Shown here piece by piece: positions 1-11,378 of a DNA stretch of 64,000 nucleotides. Source of the stretch: Oasisia sp. SBJ-2009 (Eukaryota > Annelida > Polychaeta > Sabellida > Siboglinidae); contig OZ024855.1 in assembly GCA_964017155.1 (NCBI GenBank), positions 6,407,208 through 6,471,207 of the forward strand, in the 5' to 3' direction. The position numbers were made by a program, and so were the translations under genes. Below the pieces are notes generated by a model, which saw nothing but the letters and a program-made list of their open reading frames with translations, was not told the DNA's origin and ran no database searches. The first letter of the stretch is position 1. Each line of letters begins with the position of its first letter.

Positions 1-24
1 ACCACACACACAGCACCACACACA

Positions 25-72
<48 letters not shown>

Positions 73-106
73 CACACACCACACACACAGCACCACACGC
101 ACGCAT
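1..106. repeat. CA / GCAC compound microsatellite
   Basis: Runs of CACG tetranucleotide (about 25-60) and CA dinucleotide (about 60-78) are bracketed by two identical 21-nt copies of an ACC-ACAC...CAGCACC motif, at 1-21 and 78-98. The tract continues off the left edge of the window, so its full length is unknown. Confidence 0.95.
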
Positions 107-1204
107 GACAGGAAAGAGTCGTAGTTTTGGAACACATTACCTTTATCCCACGCATCATGGATGTGTGCTGAATAATTTGTACTTTGCCCCATTACATATA
201 ACCCGTCTTTTCAGGAAGCGGCCCAACTTCAAAGCAATTTTCCGACGTTATATTGTCACTAATAGACTGACAAATACACGTTTCAGTAATACTCTATCTC
301 GATTTACCACAGCTGCTGATGTCAGACACGGTAGGGTCTGGGTCGACAGGATGGAATGTCACTGCATTGAATATTGTTAACCAGTCGTGTGGCACAATAT
401 GTTGTCACACGTCAATGCAATGCATCTGATGTACCAGTAGGTCGGGCACCCAGCACATACTTACGTAAAAAGGGCCCGGGTTTTGACCCTATGACCCGGA
501 GGATTTTTCTCCCTACAACAGAAAAATGAGTTGCTAACGGGTCATGCGGGTAGAATGTCCCCTAAATCACCCATTGAAGAAAGCAAACAGTACACATATC
601 TTTACTAAGGTAGAATGTTATCAACAATCTTTAATATACTATGTACATCCACAAAGGCTAAAGATAGTTTCAAAAGCTTCCCTTATGTTCCCCGAGTATG
701 GAATGATCAATGACAGCAATTTCCAGGGTGGACCCCCCGACAGCAGCCCCAGAAATACTCCAAAATTACATTTAAAAACAGTTCCAAATGTTTTCTGTGT
801 ATTTTCCGAGTACAGGGTGACATCTTGAGTGGTGGAATATGTCAGACAGTAGCCCCCAACGTTACCGAAATGGCATTTATTCGCACAAAAAACAGCGGAT
901 TTCTCATCCCGGTAGATGTGCATAAATTATGCGTCGCTTTTATCGTATGGTTACCCTACCCTCGTCATCGGGAAGAGAGCGAAGGACTAAAACATGTCTA
1001 ATTGGAACACTGGCACGGGGGACACTTCAAATGACACTCGAAGGGGAGTGTGTAGTTGATAGGTCACGATTTCGGAAGACAGTGGCAAGAACCAACATAT
1101 TGAACCTCGCAGTAGAAAATATCAACGAATCGAAGACTAGAAGGTGCGGGTGAATGAACACAAGGAGCCAGGGACGTCTCTGAGAAGAAGTGTCGCTGCT
1201 AAGG
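107..1204. other. Non-coding flank, no gene recognised
   Basis: Only short open frames are present on either strand, none with a recognisable domain, codon pattern or start context. The one structure seen is a diverged direct repeat at 680-860, listed separately. The right part (about 1060-1204) could hold a further decayed piece of the pseudogene that follows, but no motif is readable there. Confidence 0.6.
680..860. repeat. Imperfect direct repeat, two diverged copies
   Basis: A block around 680-765 and one around 795-880 share the same order of motifs: a T-rich stretch, CCGAGTA, a GGGTG(A/G) segment, GACAG(C/T)AGCCCC, then an A-rich tail ending in CATTT. The offset is about 115 bp and the identity is clearly imperfect. 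It may be two old monomers of a short tandem repeat, or chance plus an old duplication. I could not align it rigorously. Confidence 0.35.
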
Positions 1205-1915
1205 CAATTGATGTCGTTAACCTGGAACACGTGCAGTGCTGCCTTGTCGCATAGGTCACTCTTTATTTCGCCCACAGCGACGGGATTCGACTGACGACGG
1301 ACAAAACAGCACTTAGCAAGGTTCTTGAGAATACAGGATGTCGTGTTGACCGACACCGCAAGTCCTACAATTGCGGCCACTTTGGGTGACCCATCCTCGT
1401 GCACCACACATCAATCTATGCAGTCATGATCAGGGATCTCTTGGTGAAGGTACCATTCACCTTCGACCAGTGACCCAGAACGGAAAACTTATATGATTTT
1501 GGAAGCGATGTGTCCGAGAATCATATCATATTTGACATCACTGGGCCTGATCAGGTCCAACGGCAGAGTTGGAAGGAGCTTCTCAAAACTGGTGCATTCA
1601 ATGAAGAGTTTGCCAACTTCCTCATGTGTGAATGGAAGAAACCACGCTACAGATCAATTCTGGGGAAGAAGACCCTGTTCGTGTCATAATGGTGGCAGAT
1701 GCATGTTGACGAGGATCAGCAAGGAGGAGCTCGTACAAACAAACGAACCAACTCATCTGTAACGTGAACACAAGGAGGTCGATCAAAACACTCATTGCAT
1801 TTCACCCAATGAGAACATCCTCGTGAGGTCCACCGCAGCCCCTGAGGTACTCCTCATGCTTCGCAGACTTGTTGCAAGGTCAGATGGGATGAACATAATA
1901 TGATGGCACTGCGGG
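1205..1915 (+). pseudogene. Decayed copy of a widespread PIN-like / transposon-associated gene family
   Basis: Conceptual translation in three frames recovers collinear pieces of one protein. From 1278: DGIRLTTDKTALSKVLE. From 1358: ASPTIAATLGDPSSC. From 1492: a stretch containing WKELLKTGAFNEEFANFL then ILGKKTLFVS, ending at a TAA (1687-1689). From 1788: TLIAFH. From 1823: VRSTAAPEVLLMLRRLVARS. From memory, this order (W-K-x-x-L, L-G-K-K, x-D-T-L-I-A-F-H, S-x-D-T-D-V-L) belongs to a multi-copy uncharacterised family in invertebrate genomes with acidic PIN/FEN-like motifs. Here the Asp pair of the DTDV motif reads APEV, and at least four frameshifts and one stop separate the pieces, so it cannot make a functional protein. 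The 5' limit is uncertain. The family name is from memory and needs a profile search. Confidence 0.5.
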
Positions 1916-2271
1916 CCCTGACGTCAGAAGAACTATGTTGAGATGTATCTACATACCAATATGATAGATTTACATAGATTTTTGTAAAGTAAAATAATCT
2001 CGTTTCTTCGTTTTCTCAACGTTCCGTTTTTGTTGTGAGTACATAACGTTGTCACGCTGTAGTAGAATAAATACTGGGTATAACTGCAACACATTCTCTA
2101 TCACAGTGCGTAATGAATACAGCTAATGCACTGACTGTAGCTTCATTTCAGCTCCGAGTAACTTGTCGGATGCTATACATAATAGTCACCAGAGGGAGCC
2201 ATTATCGCAGAAGTGCCTCGTTAGTTGGTTCAATGTCCACCGCTGTGCGTCACTAGTACTCTGTGACGATT
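1916..2271. other. Non-coding spacer between pseudogene and SINE
   Basis: AT-rich sequence with no open frame of note and no recognised motif. The first bases could be the decayed 3' part of the pseudogene. The last bases run into the AT-rich tail of the minus-strand SINE. Confidence 0.5.
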
Positions 2272-2523
2272 CTTAACAATAACATTTACACTAGAATTAG
2301 TGAGTCCACTACAGGTTACACATTTACCCCCTGTGTGGGATCTTTTATTTCCCTGGCATAGACACCAGATAGAAGGGACCACCTGCTTTTAGTGTCTCTT
2401 CCGAAAGACACAGGCAAATGTGGGGTGAACGAAATTGCCTAGGTTTCGAAACGGCGGTAGGTGGGATTGAACCACCGTCCCCTCGATTGATGTCCGGCGC
2501 TCTACCGAGCGACCACCGCTCCA
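2272..2523 (-). mobile_element. tRNA-derived SINE
   Basis: Read on the minus strand, the element starts with a tRNA-like head (2522 down to about 2452) beginning GGAGCGGTGGTCGCTCGG. It has an A-box-like TGGTCGCTCGGTAGAGCG and a B-box GGTTCAATCCC close to the GGTTCGANTCC consensus. A tRNA-unrelated body follows, containing GTGTCTTTCGGAAGAGACAC (itself a short hairpin) and AAATAAAAGATCCCA, then an AT-rich tail near 2272-2290. It is a retroposon mobilised in trans by a LINE. The tail boundary is approximate and I saw no clear target-site duplication. It could be a decayed true tRNA, but the conserved-looking 180-bp body argues for a SINE. Confidence 0.75.
2463..2515 (-). promoter_or_regulatory. 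Internal Pol III promoter (A and B boxes) of the SINE
   Basis: The B box is at 2463-2473 and the A box at about 2498-2515, both on the minus strand. Their spacing of roughly 25 bp between inner edges is compatible with a tRNA-type internal promoter. Whether this copy is transcribed is unknown. Confidence 0.6.
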
Positions 2524-4344
2524 CTTATCGTGCAAGGCTCCTAATAAATAGTCGTAGCGTTATTATTATCTAATGTTTTATTGACTACATGTTTCTATTA
2601 ATATTGTCACAACAATTAAATGCATTTCGTCACCACTACACATAATTCCATCATTTCTTGTTGTAAGTGGAGTTCATCATTTTAAAGTGCCAAACCTACA
2701 TAGATCCCTAAATAAAAACATTTTAATGTTATGAAACCCCATTTATGCACAATTGTTGGACAGAGTGGTCCCCAAACACAAAGGTCTAGACAGAGAACCG
2801 TATTTGTTAAATAATAGACATCTTAACTAAGTAATCAATGGACTTGCTTTTGACTCTGATTTGGAGCATACGAAGATCATCCGGAATATTGTTCTGCACC
2901 TCTGCTATGTCTAATTTTGCATATTTTACGTCTCCCTTGAATTTTACTAAAATGTCCATGATTCCTGGTTACAATAATATGTTAAGACGTGGTAGGACAC
3001 GCAAAGGCCTATCTGAAATATTTACAGTAGCAGATTTATACCGTAGGTTATCTTAAAGCAAAAAGTTAGAATAGCTGCTTTGCGTGAAGTACCTACAAAA
3101 ATAAAATGATGAATTCTAAATCGTGAAATAAGCGCCACTGTCAAAAACCGTGCGTCTTATCTGCGCCACATTTAAACAACCCTTCGATAACATTTAAATG
3201 ACACGGATGTTTGACCTGTCAAATGTTATGGCATAACCAGTAATACAATAAGTCACGACGCTCGTTGATTTCATATTCACACACTTTGATTATGCGCCGA
3301 GAAGTTTTAATCACTTCCTTGTCTTGTTATATAGCCAGTTTATTGCTACAGCCAGATCTTGCGAGACACCCAAAAAGCTCAGGCCTTTTAACATGGGATA
3401 ATGGCGGAAAAACAAAATTTTGATGAGTACAAAATTCACAATGCATTGCGTCGGAAGAGCTTCCCCAGATAATGACGTCATAGTGCATAAGGTCCATACC
3501 AATCACGAAATAAAGAGATCGACATGCGGGAATCATGTTCTAGCAAAACACAGCTAATTACTCCATACTTTATTATGTTGATCAGCTCCGTAAATAATAA
3601 CTGATCCCCACTTGCAAAGATACCGCGAAACTTCAATTTTCGCGTCCAAATAGTCCCGTGACTGCGAATTATGACGTCACAGGTACAGAACGTAAACATT
3701 GTTGCTGTGGCGCTACCAACAAAAACAGTTAAGTTTACTCATTACTTCACTGCAGGAAACAGCGATAAGGTGAGATTGAAAAACTAATGTTACTAGTGTC
3801 CTCCATATGCAGGTATGCCTATGGAAGGAAGGATGCTATTTGAAGATCCTCTAACTGAATGCAGCAACAGAATTCCATCGTTTTCGTCAAACACCGAAAC
3901 AGACAGACGACAACAGCGCTTTCTCCTACCATTACCACCGCCGTACTTACGGCTAGAGAGGCAGGGCTTCGCTAATGGTAGGAGTTCGCCGGGGCCGCCG
4001 AAAACATGCATTTGATGAGGTAACTGAATAGAATATTTCCCTAGTGCCAGACATTGCCAATATCGAATTACTTGATGCATACTCACGTCCGATATAATCG
4101 GGAGGCCCAAATAAAATCCGGGAAGGCTGCCTTAGTACCGTGTTACACAAACATTTTTACATAATAATATTTAAAGATACATTTTAAAATGTTTCCACTT
4201 AGACTTAGTGACGGAAGTACTCATATTACTTTGATGTTTAATTTCGCGTTTAATTTCTTCATCCTGATTGAACGGAATTTCGCGTGAAAGGTAAAACATA
4301 TTTATTCATCTGATCATCTGCTTACTTGTAGATACATGTAAAAT
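2524..4344. other. Non-coding AT-rich flank, no gene recognised
   Basis: Several short open frames occur on both strands (for example 3815-4015 plus and 3793-4110 minus), but they overlap each other, lack recognisable domains and show no supporting splice or codon signals. Two perfect TGACGTCA palindromes lie in the middle. The last about 80 bp drift into recognisable satellite sequence, where the array begins. Confidence 0.55.
3473..3679. promoter_or_regulatory. Two perfect CRE (TGACGTCA) palindromes
   Basis: TGACGTCA occurs at 3473-3480 and again at 3672-3679, 199 bp apart. This octamer is the canonical CREB/ATF binding site. Two perfect copies so close are suggestive of a regulatory element, but no promoter, transcript or gene can be tied to them here, and chance is possible. 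Confidence 0.2.
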
Positions 4345-6760
4345 GAGTTTGTAATTTTGATGTTTACGCATATCATAATCTGCGTATTTGTTTTATATTC
4401 ATCAACAACGATCTACTGAAGTGCCAATGAACCCGGTACGAGAATTTCCTGGTGTGAACCACACCAGGTAATTCTAACTCGGAACAACACGACGGTGGCC
4501 TGACCACACAGCGTGTTTCAATGAAATTCGCTGGAGTGACCGAAAACTCACGAAAAAAGGTAAACTGACTATAATATTTATTCCAAATATTTTGTCAATT
4601 TGTAACATCGTTGTATGTTGTCATGTGCCGGTTTGGACAAGTCATTATCTTTTGCGTAAAGTAGGAGTATTGTTATGCAAACATGGATGTTTGTTCTACT
4701 TGGGGCAGTGAGAGTCTCGCCAGGATACACGCAGCTGTACCCTTTTCGGACAGACAATCATAAATGCATGAGGTGTTTCCATTAGCTTCAATATATTTTC
4801 ATTTATTTACAGAAGTAGGCGTGAAATTTTGATGTTTACTCATACCATAATCTGCTTAATTGTTTTATATTCTTCAACAACGATCTACCGAAGAGCCAGT
4901 GAACCCTGTACGAGAAGGTTCACACCAGGAAATTCTAACTCGGAGCAACACGACGGTGGCCTGACCATGCGGCGTGTTTTACGGAAATTCGCTGCAGTGA
5001 CCGGAAACTCACGAAAAAAAGGTAAACTGATAATAATATTTTTTCCAAATATTTTGTCAATTTGAAACATCGTTGTATGTTGTCATGTGCCGGTTTGGAC
5101 AAGTCATCATCATTTGCGTAAAGTAGTAGTATTTTTATGCAAACATGGATGTATGTTCCACTTGGGGCAGTGAGAGTCTCGCCAGGACACACGCAGCTGT
5201 ACCCTTTTCGGACAGACAATCATAAATGCATGAGGTGTTTCCATTAGCTTCAATATATTTTCATTTATATACAGAAGTAGGCGTGCAATTTTGATGTTTA
5301 CTCATACCATAATCTGTTTACTTGTTTTATATACATCAACAACGATCTACTGAAGTGCCAATGAACCCGGTACGAGAAGGTTCACACCAGGAAATTCTAA
5401 CTCGGAGCAACACGACGGTGACCTGACAACGCAGCGTGTTTGAATGAAATTCGCTGCAGTGACCGGAAACTCACGAAAAAAGGTTAACTTATTGTAATAT
5501 TTATTCCAAATATTTTGTCAATTTGAAACATTGTTGTATGTTGTCATGTGCCGGTTTACACAAGTCATTGTCTTTTGTGTAAAGTAGTAGTATTTTTGTG
5601 CAAACATGGATGTTTGTTCCACTTGGGGCAGTGAGAGTCTCGCCAGGACACACGCAGCTGTACCCTTTTCGGACAGACAATCATAAACGCATCAGGTGTT
5701 TCCATTAGCTTCAATATATATTCATTTATTTACAGAAGTAGGCGTGCAATTTTGATGTTTACTCATACCCTAATCTGCTTACTTGTTTTATATTCATCAA
5801 CAACGATCTACCGAAGAGCCAGTGAACCCTGTACGAGAAGGTTCACACCAGGAAATTCTAACTCGGAGCAACACGACGGTGGCCTGACCATGCAGCGTGT
5901 TTTAAGGAAATTCGCTGCAGTGACCGAAAACTCACGAAAAAAGGTAAACTGATAATAATATTTTTTCCAAATATTTTGTCAATTTGAAATATCGTTGTAT
6001 GTTGTCATGTACCGGTTTGGACAAGTCATTATCTTTTGCGTAAAGTAGTAGTATTTTTATGCAAACATGGATGTTTGTTCCACTTTGGGCAGTGAGAGTC
6101 TCGCCAGGACACACGCAGCTGACCCCTTTTCGGACAGACAATCATAAACGCATCAGGTGTTTCCATTAGCTTCAATATATATTCATTTATTTACAGAAGT
6201 AGGCGTGCAATTTTGATGTTTACTCATACCATAATCTGCTTACTTGTTTTATTTTCATCAACAACGATATACTGAAGAGCCAATGAACCCGCTACGAGAA
6301 GGTTCACACCAGGAAATTCTAACTCGGAGCAACTCGACGGTGGCCTGTCCATGCAGCGTGTTTTAAGGAAATTCGCTGCAGTGACCGAAAACTCACGAAA
6401 AAAAGGTAAACTGATAATAATATTTTTTCAAAATATTTTGTCAATTTGAAATATCGTTGTATGTTGTCATGTACCGGTTTGGACAAGTCATTATCTTTTG
6501 CGTAAAGTAGTAGTATTTTTATGCAAACATGGATGTTTGTTCTACTTGGGGCAGTGAGAGTCTCGCCAGGACACACGCAGCTGTACCCTTTTCGGACAGA
6601 CAATCATAAATGCATGAGGTGTTTCCATTAGTTTCAATATATTTTCAGTTATGGAGAGAAGTAGGCGTGCAATTTTGATGTTTAATCATACCATAATGTG
6701 CATGCTTGTTTTATATTCATCAACAACGATCTAATGAAGAGCCAATGAACCCTATACGAG
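4345..6760 (+). repeat. Left-edge monomers, divergent
   Basis: About five monomers that do not fit the higher-order repeats further in. The first unit is the most diverged (TTTACGCATATCATAATCTGC in place of the usual TTTACTCATACC... segment, GGAACAACACG for GGAGCAACACG) and carries a local inversion at 4442-4460. Divergence rising toward the edge is usual for satellites, because homogenisation is weaker there. Confidence 0.8.
4442..4460 (-). repeat. Inverted copy of a 19-nt monomer segment (foldback)
   Basis: In the first monomer the bases gaatttcctggtgtgaacc replace the usual ggttcacaccaggaaattc, of which they are the exact reverse complement (compare 4917-4935 in the next unit). They are followed at once by a direct partial copy, acaccaggtaattc. 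The result is a near-perfect palindrome with a 3-nt loop, the signature of a template switch or hairpin-mediated inversion. Confidence 0.85.
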
Positions 6761-9069
6761 AAGGTTCACACAAGGAAATTCAAACTCGGAGCAACACGAC
6801 GGTGGCCTGAACATGCAGCGTGTTTCAATGAAATTCGCTGGAGTGACGGGAAACTCACGAAACAAAGGTAAACTGATAATAATATTTTTTCCAAATATTT
6901 TGTCAATTTGTAACATCGTTGTATGTTGTCATGTGCCGGTTTACACAAGTCATTGTCTTTTGGGTAAATTAGTAGTATTTTTATGCAAACATGGATGTTT
7001 GTTCTACTTGGGGCAGTGAGAGTCTCGCCAGGACACACGCAGCTATACCCTTTTCGGACAGACAATCTTAAACGCATGAGGTGTTTCCATTAGCTTCAAT
7101 ATATATTCATTTATTTACAGAAGTAGGCGTGCAATTTTGATGTTTATTCATACCATAATCTGCTTACTTGTTTTATGTTCATCAACAACGATCTACTGAA
7201 GAGCCAATGAACCCGGTACGAGAAGGTTCATATCAGGAAATTCTAACTCGGAGCAACACGACGGTGGCCTGACCATGCAGCGTGTTTTAAGGAAATTCGC
7301 TGCAGTGACCGAAAACTCACGAAAAAAGGTAAACTGATAATAATATTTTTTAGAAATATTTTGTCAATTTGAAATATCGTTGTATGTTGTCATGTGCCGG
7401 TTTGGACAAGTCATTATCTTTTGCGTAAAGTAGTAGTATTTTTTTGCAAACATGGATGTTTGTTCCACTTTGGGCAGTGAGAGTCTCGCCAGGACACACG
7501 CAGCTGTTCCCTTTTCGGACAGACAATCATAAACGCATGAGGTGTTTCCATTAGTTTCAATATATTTTCAGTTATGGACAGAAGTAGGAGTGCAATGTTG
7601 ATGTTTATTCATACCATAATCTGCTTACTTGTTTTATGTTCATCAACAACGATCTACCGAAGAGCCAATGAACCCTATACGAGAAGGTTCACACCAGGAA
7701 ATTCTAACTCGGAGCAACACGACGGTGACCTGACAACGCAGCGTGTTTCAATGAAATTCGCTGCAGTGACCAGAAACTGACGAAAAAAAGGTAAACTGAC
7801 TATAATATTTATTCCAAATATGTTTTCAATTTGAAATATCGTTGTATGTTGTCATGTGCCGGTTTGGACAAGTCATTATCTTTTGCGTAAAGTAGTAGTA
7901 TTTTTTTGCAAACATGGATGTTTGTTCCACTTGGGGCAGTGAGAGTCTCGCCAGGACACACGCAGCTGTACCCTTTTCGGACAGACAATCATAAATGCAT
8001 GAGGTGTTTCCATTAGCTTGAATATATTTTCATTTATTTACAGAAGTAGGCGTGCAATTTTGATGTTTACTCATACCATAATCTGCTTACTTGTTTTATA
8101 TTCATCAACAACGATCTACTGAAGAGCCAATGAACCCGGTACGAGAAGGTTCACACCAGGAAATTCTAACTCGGAGCAACTCGACGGTGGCCTGACCATG
8201 CAGCGTGTTTTAAGGAAATTCGGTGCAGTGACCGAAAACTCACGAAAAAAAGGTAAACTGATAATAATATTTTTTTCAAATATGTTGTCAATTTGAAATA
8301 TCGTTGTATGTTGTCATGTACCGGTTTGGAGAAGTCATTATCTTTTGCGTAAAATAGTAGTATTTTTATGCAAACATGGATGTTTGTTCTACTTGGGGCA
8401 GTGAGAGACTCGCCAGGACACACGCAGCTGTACCCTTTTCGGACAGACAATCTTAAACGCATGAGGTGTTTCCATTAGTTTCAATATATTTTCAGTTATG
8501 GACAGAAGTAGGCGTGGAATTTTGATGTTTACTCGTACCATAATCTGTTTACTTGTTTTATATTCACCAACAACGATCTACCGAAGAGCCAATAAACCCG
8601 CTAAGAGAAGGTTCACAACAGGAAATTCCAACTCGGAGCAACACGACGGTGACCTGACAACGCAGCGTGTTTCAATGAAATTCGCTGGAGTGACCGGAAA
8701 CTCACGAAAAAAAGGTAAACTGACTATAATATTTATTCCAAATATGTTTTCAATTTGAAACATCGTTGTATGTTGTCATTTGCCGGTTTGGACAAGTCAT
8801 TATCTTTTGCGTAAAGTAGTAGTATTTTTATGCAAACATGGATGTTTGTTCCACTTGGGGCAGTGAGAGTCTCGCCAGGACACACGCAGCTGTACCCTTT
8901 TCGGACAGACAATCATAAACGCATCAGGTGTTTCCATTAGCTTCAATATATATTCATTTATTTACAGAAGTAGGCGTGCAATTTTGATGTTTACTCATAC
9001 CATAATCTGCTTACTTGTTTTATATTCATCAACAACGATATACTGAAGAGCCAATGAACCCGCTATGAG
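6761..9069 (+). repeat. 5-mer higher-order repeat, copy 1
   Basis: This block of five monomers matches the next block at a constant offset of 2309 bp. Shared private variants include TTCACACAAGGAAATTC near 6768 and 9077, CAAGTCATTGTCTTTTGGG near 6945 and 9256, and a TGA for TCA change in GAAACTGACG near 7773 and 10086. The left boundary is accurate to a few tens of bases. Confidence 0.8.
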
Positions 9070-11378
9070 AAGGTTCACACAAGGAAATTCTAACTCGGAG
9101 CAACACGATGGTGGCCTGAACATGCAGCGTGTTTCAATGAAATTCGCTGGAGTGACCGGAAACTCACGAAACAAAGGTAAACTGATAATAATATTTTTTC
9201 CAAATATTTTGTCAATTTGTAACATCGTTGTATGTTGTCATGTGCCGGTTTACACAAGTCATTGTCTTTTGGGTAAATTAGTAGTATTTTTATGCAAACA
9301 TGGATGTTTGTTCTACTTGGGGCAGTGAGAGTCTCGCCAGGACACACGCAGCTATACCCTTTTCGGACAGACAATCTTAAACGCATGAGGTGTTTCCATT
9401 AGCTTCAATATATATTCATTTATTTACAGAAGTAGGCGTGCAATTTTGATGTTTATTCATACCATAATCTGCTTACTTGTTTTATGTTCATCAACAACGA
9501 TCTACTGAAGAGCCAATGAACCCGGTACGAGTAGGTTCACACCAGGAAATTCTAACTCGGAGCAACACGACGGTGGCCTGACCATGCAGCGTGTTTTAAG
9601 GAAATTCGCTGCAGTGACCGAAAACTCACGAAAAAAGGTAAACTGATAATAATATTTTTTAGAAATATTTTGTCAATTTGAAATATCGTTGTATGTTGTC
9701 ATGTGCCGGTTTGGACAAGTCATTATCTTTTGCGTAAAGTAGTAGTATTTTTTTGCAAACATGGATGTTTGTTCCACTTGGGGCAGTGAGAGTCTCGCCA
9801 GGACACACGCAGCTGTACCCTTTTCGGACAGACAATCATAAACGCATGAGGTGTTTCCATTAGTTTCAATATATTTTCAGTTATGGACAGAAGTAGGTGT
9901 GCAATGTTGATGTTTATTCATACCATAATCTGCTTACTTGTTTTATGTTCATCAACAACGATCTACCGAAGAGCCAATGAACCCTATACGAGAAGGTTCA
10001 CACCAGGAAATTCTAACTCGGAGCAACACGACGGTGACCTGACAACGCAGCGTGTTTCAATGAAATTCGCTGCAGTGACCAGAAACTGACGAAAAAAAGG
10101 TAAACTGACTATAATATTTATTCCAAATATGTTTTCAATTTGAAATATCGTTGTATGTTATCATGTGCCGGTTTGGACAAGTCATTATCTTTTGCGTCAA
10201 GTAGTAGTATTTTTTTGCAAACATGGATGTTTGTTCCACTTGGGGCAGTGAGAGTCTCGCCAGGACACACGCAGCTGTACCCTTTTCGGACAGACAATCA
10301 TAAATGCATGAGGTGTTTCCATTAGCTTCAATATATTTTCATTTATTTACAGAAGTAGTCGTGCAATTTTGATGTTTACTCATACCATAATCTGCTTACT
10401 TGTTTTATATACATCAACAACGATATACTGAAGAGCCAATGAACCCGGTACGAGAAGGTTCACACCAGGAAATTCTAACTCGGAGCAACACGACGGTGGC
10501 CTGACCATGCAGCGTGTTTTAAGGAAATTCGGTGCAGTGACCGAAAACTCACGAAAAAAAGGTAAACTGATAATAATATTTTTTTCAAATATGTTGTCAA
10601 TTTGAAATATCGTTGTATGTTGTCATGCACCGGTTTGGACAAGTCATTATCTTTTGCGTAAAATAGTAGTATTTTTATGCAAACATGGATGTTTGTTCTA
10701 CTTGGGGCAGTGAGAGACTCGCCAGGACACACGCAGCTGTACCCTTTTCGGACAGACAATCTTAAACGCATGAGGTGTTTCCATTAGTTTCAATATATTT
10801 TCAGTTATGGACAGAAGTAGGCGTGGAATTTTGATGTTTACTCATACCATAATCTGTTTACTTGTTTTATATTCACCAACAACGATCTACCGAAGAGCCA
10901 ATAAACCCGCTAAGAGAAGGTTCACAACAGGAAATTCCAACTCGGAGCAACACGACGGTGACCTGACAACGCTAGCCTGTTTTAATGAAATTCGCAGGAG
11001 TGACCGGAAACTCACGAAAAAAAGGTAAACTGACTATAATATTTATTCCAAATATGTTTTCAATTTGAAACATCGTTGTATGTTGTCATTTGCCGGTTTG
11101 GACAAGTCATTATCTTTTGCGTAAAGTAGTAGTATTTTTATGCAAACATGGATGTTTGTTCCACTTGGGGCAGTGAGAGTCTCGCCAGGACACACGCAGC
11201 TGTACCCTTTTCGGACAGACAATCATAAACGCATCAGGTGTTTCCATTAGCTTCAATATATATTCATTTATTTACAGAAGTAGGCGTGCAATTTTGATGT
11301 TTACTCATACCATAACCTGCTTACTTGTTTTATATTCATCAACAACGATATACTGAAGAGCCAATGAACCCGCTACGA
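9070..11378 (+). repeat. 5-mer higher-order repeat, copy 2
   Basis: Second copy of the five-monomer block, with a handful of substitutions relative to copy 1. One cluster of changes near 10972-10986 (GCTAGCCTGTTTTAATG for GCAGCGTGTTTCAATG) includes a 1-bp length change that breaks the class A frame. The first third of the next segment (from about 11037) is related instead to 17964-19070 at an offset of 6927 bp. Confidence 0.8.

Noticed and set aside
1027..1407. 126-codon minus-strand frame
   Set aside because: It lies opposite recognisable plus-strand pieces of the PIN-like pseudogene and has no motif of its own.
2452..2522. Functional tRNA gene
   Set aside because: The head resembles a tRNA, but it is followed by a SINE-type body and AT-rich tail, and a clean cloverleaf with a clear anticodon loop was not found.
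3793..4110. Overlapping frames on both strands as a coding exon
   Set aside because: No domain, no consistent splice pair and equal openness on both strands; best treated as chance.
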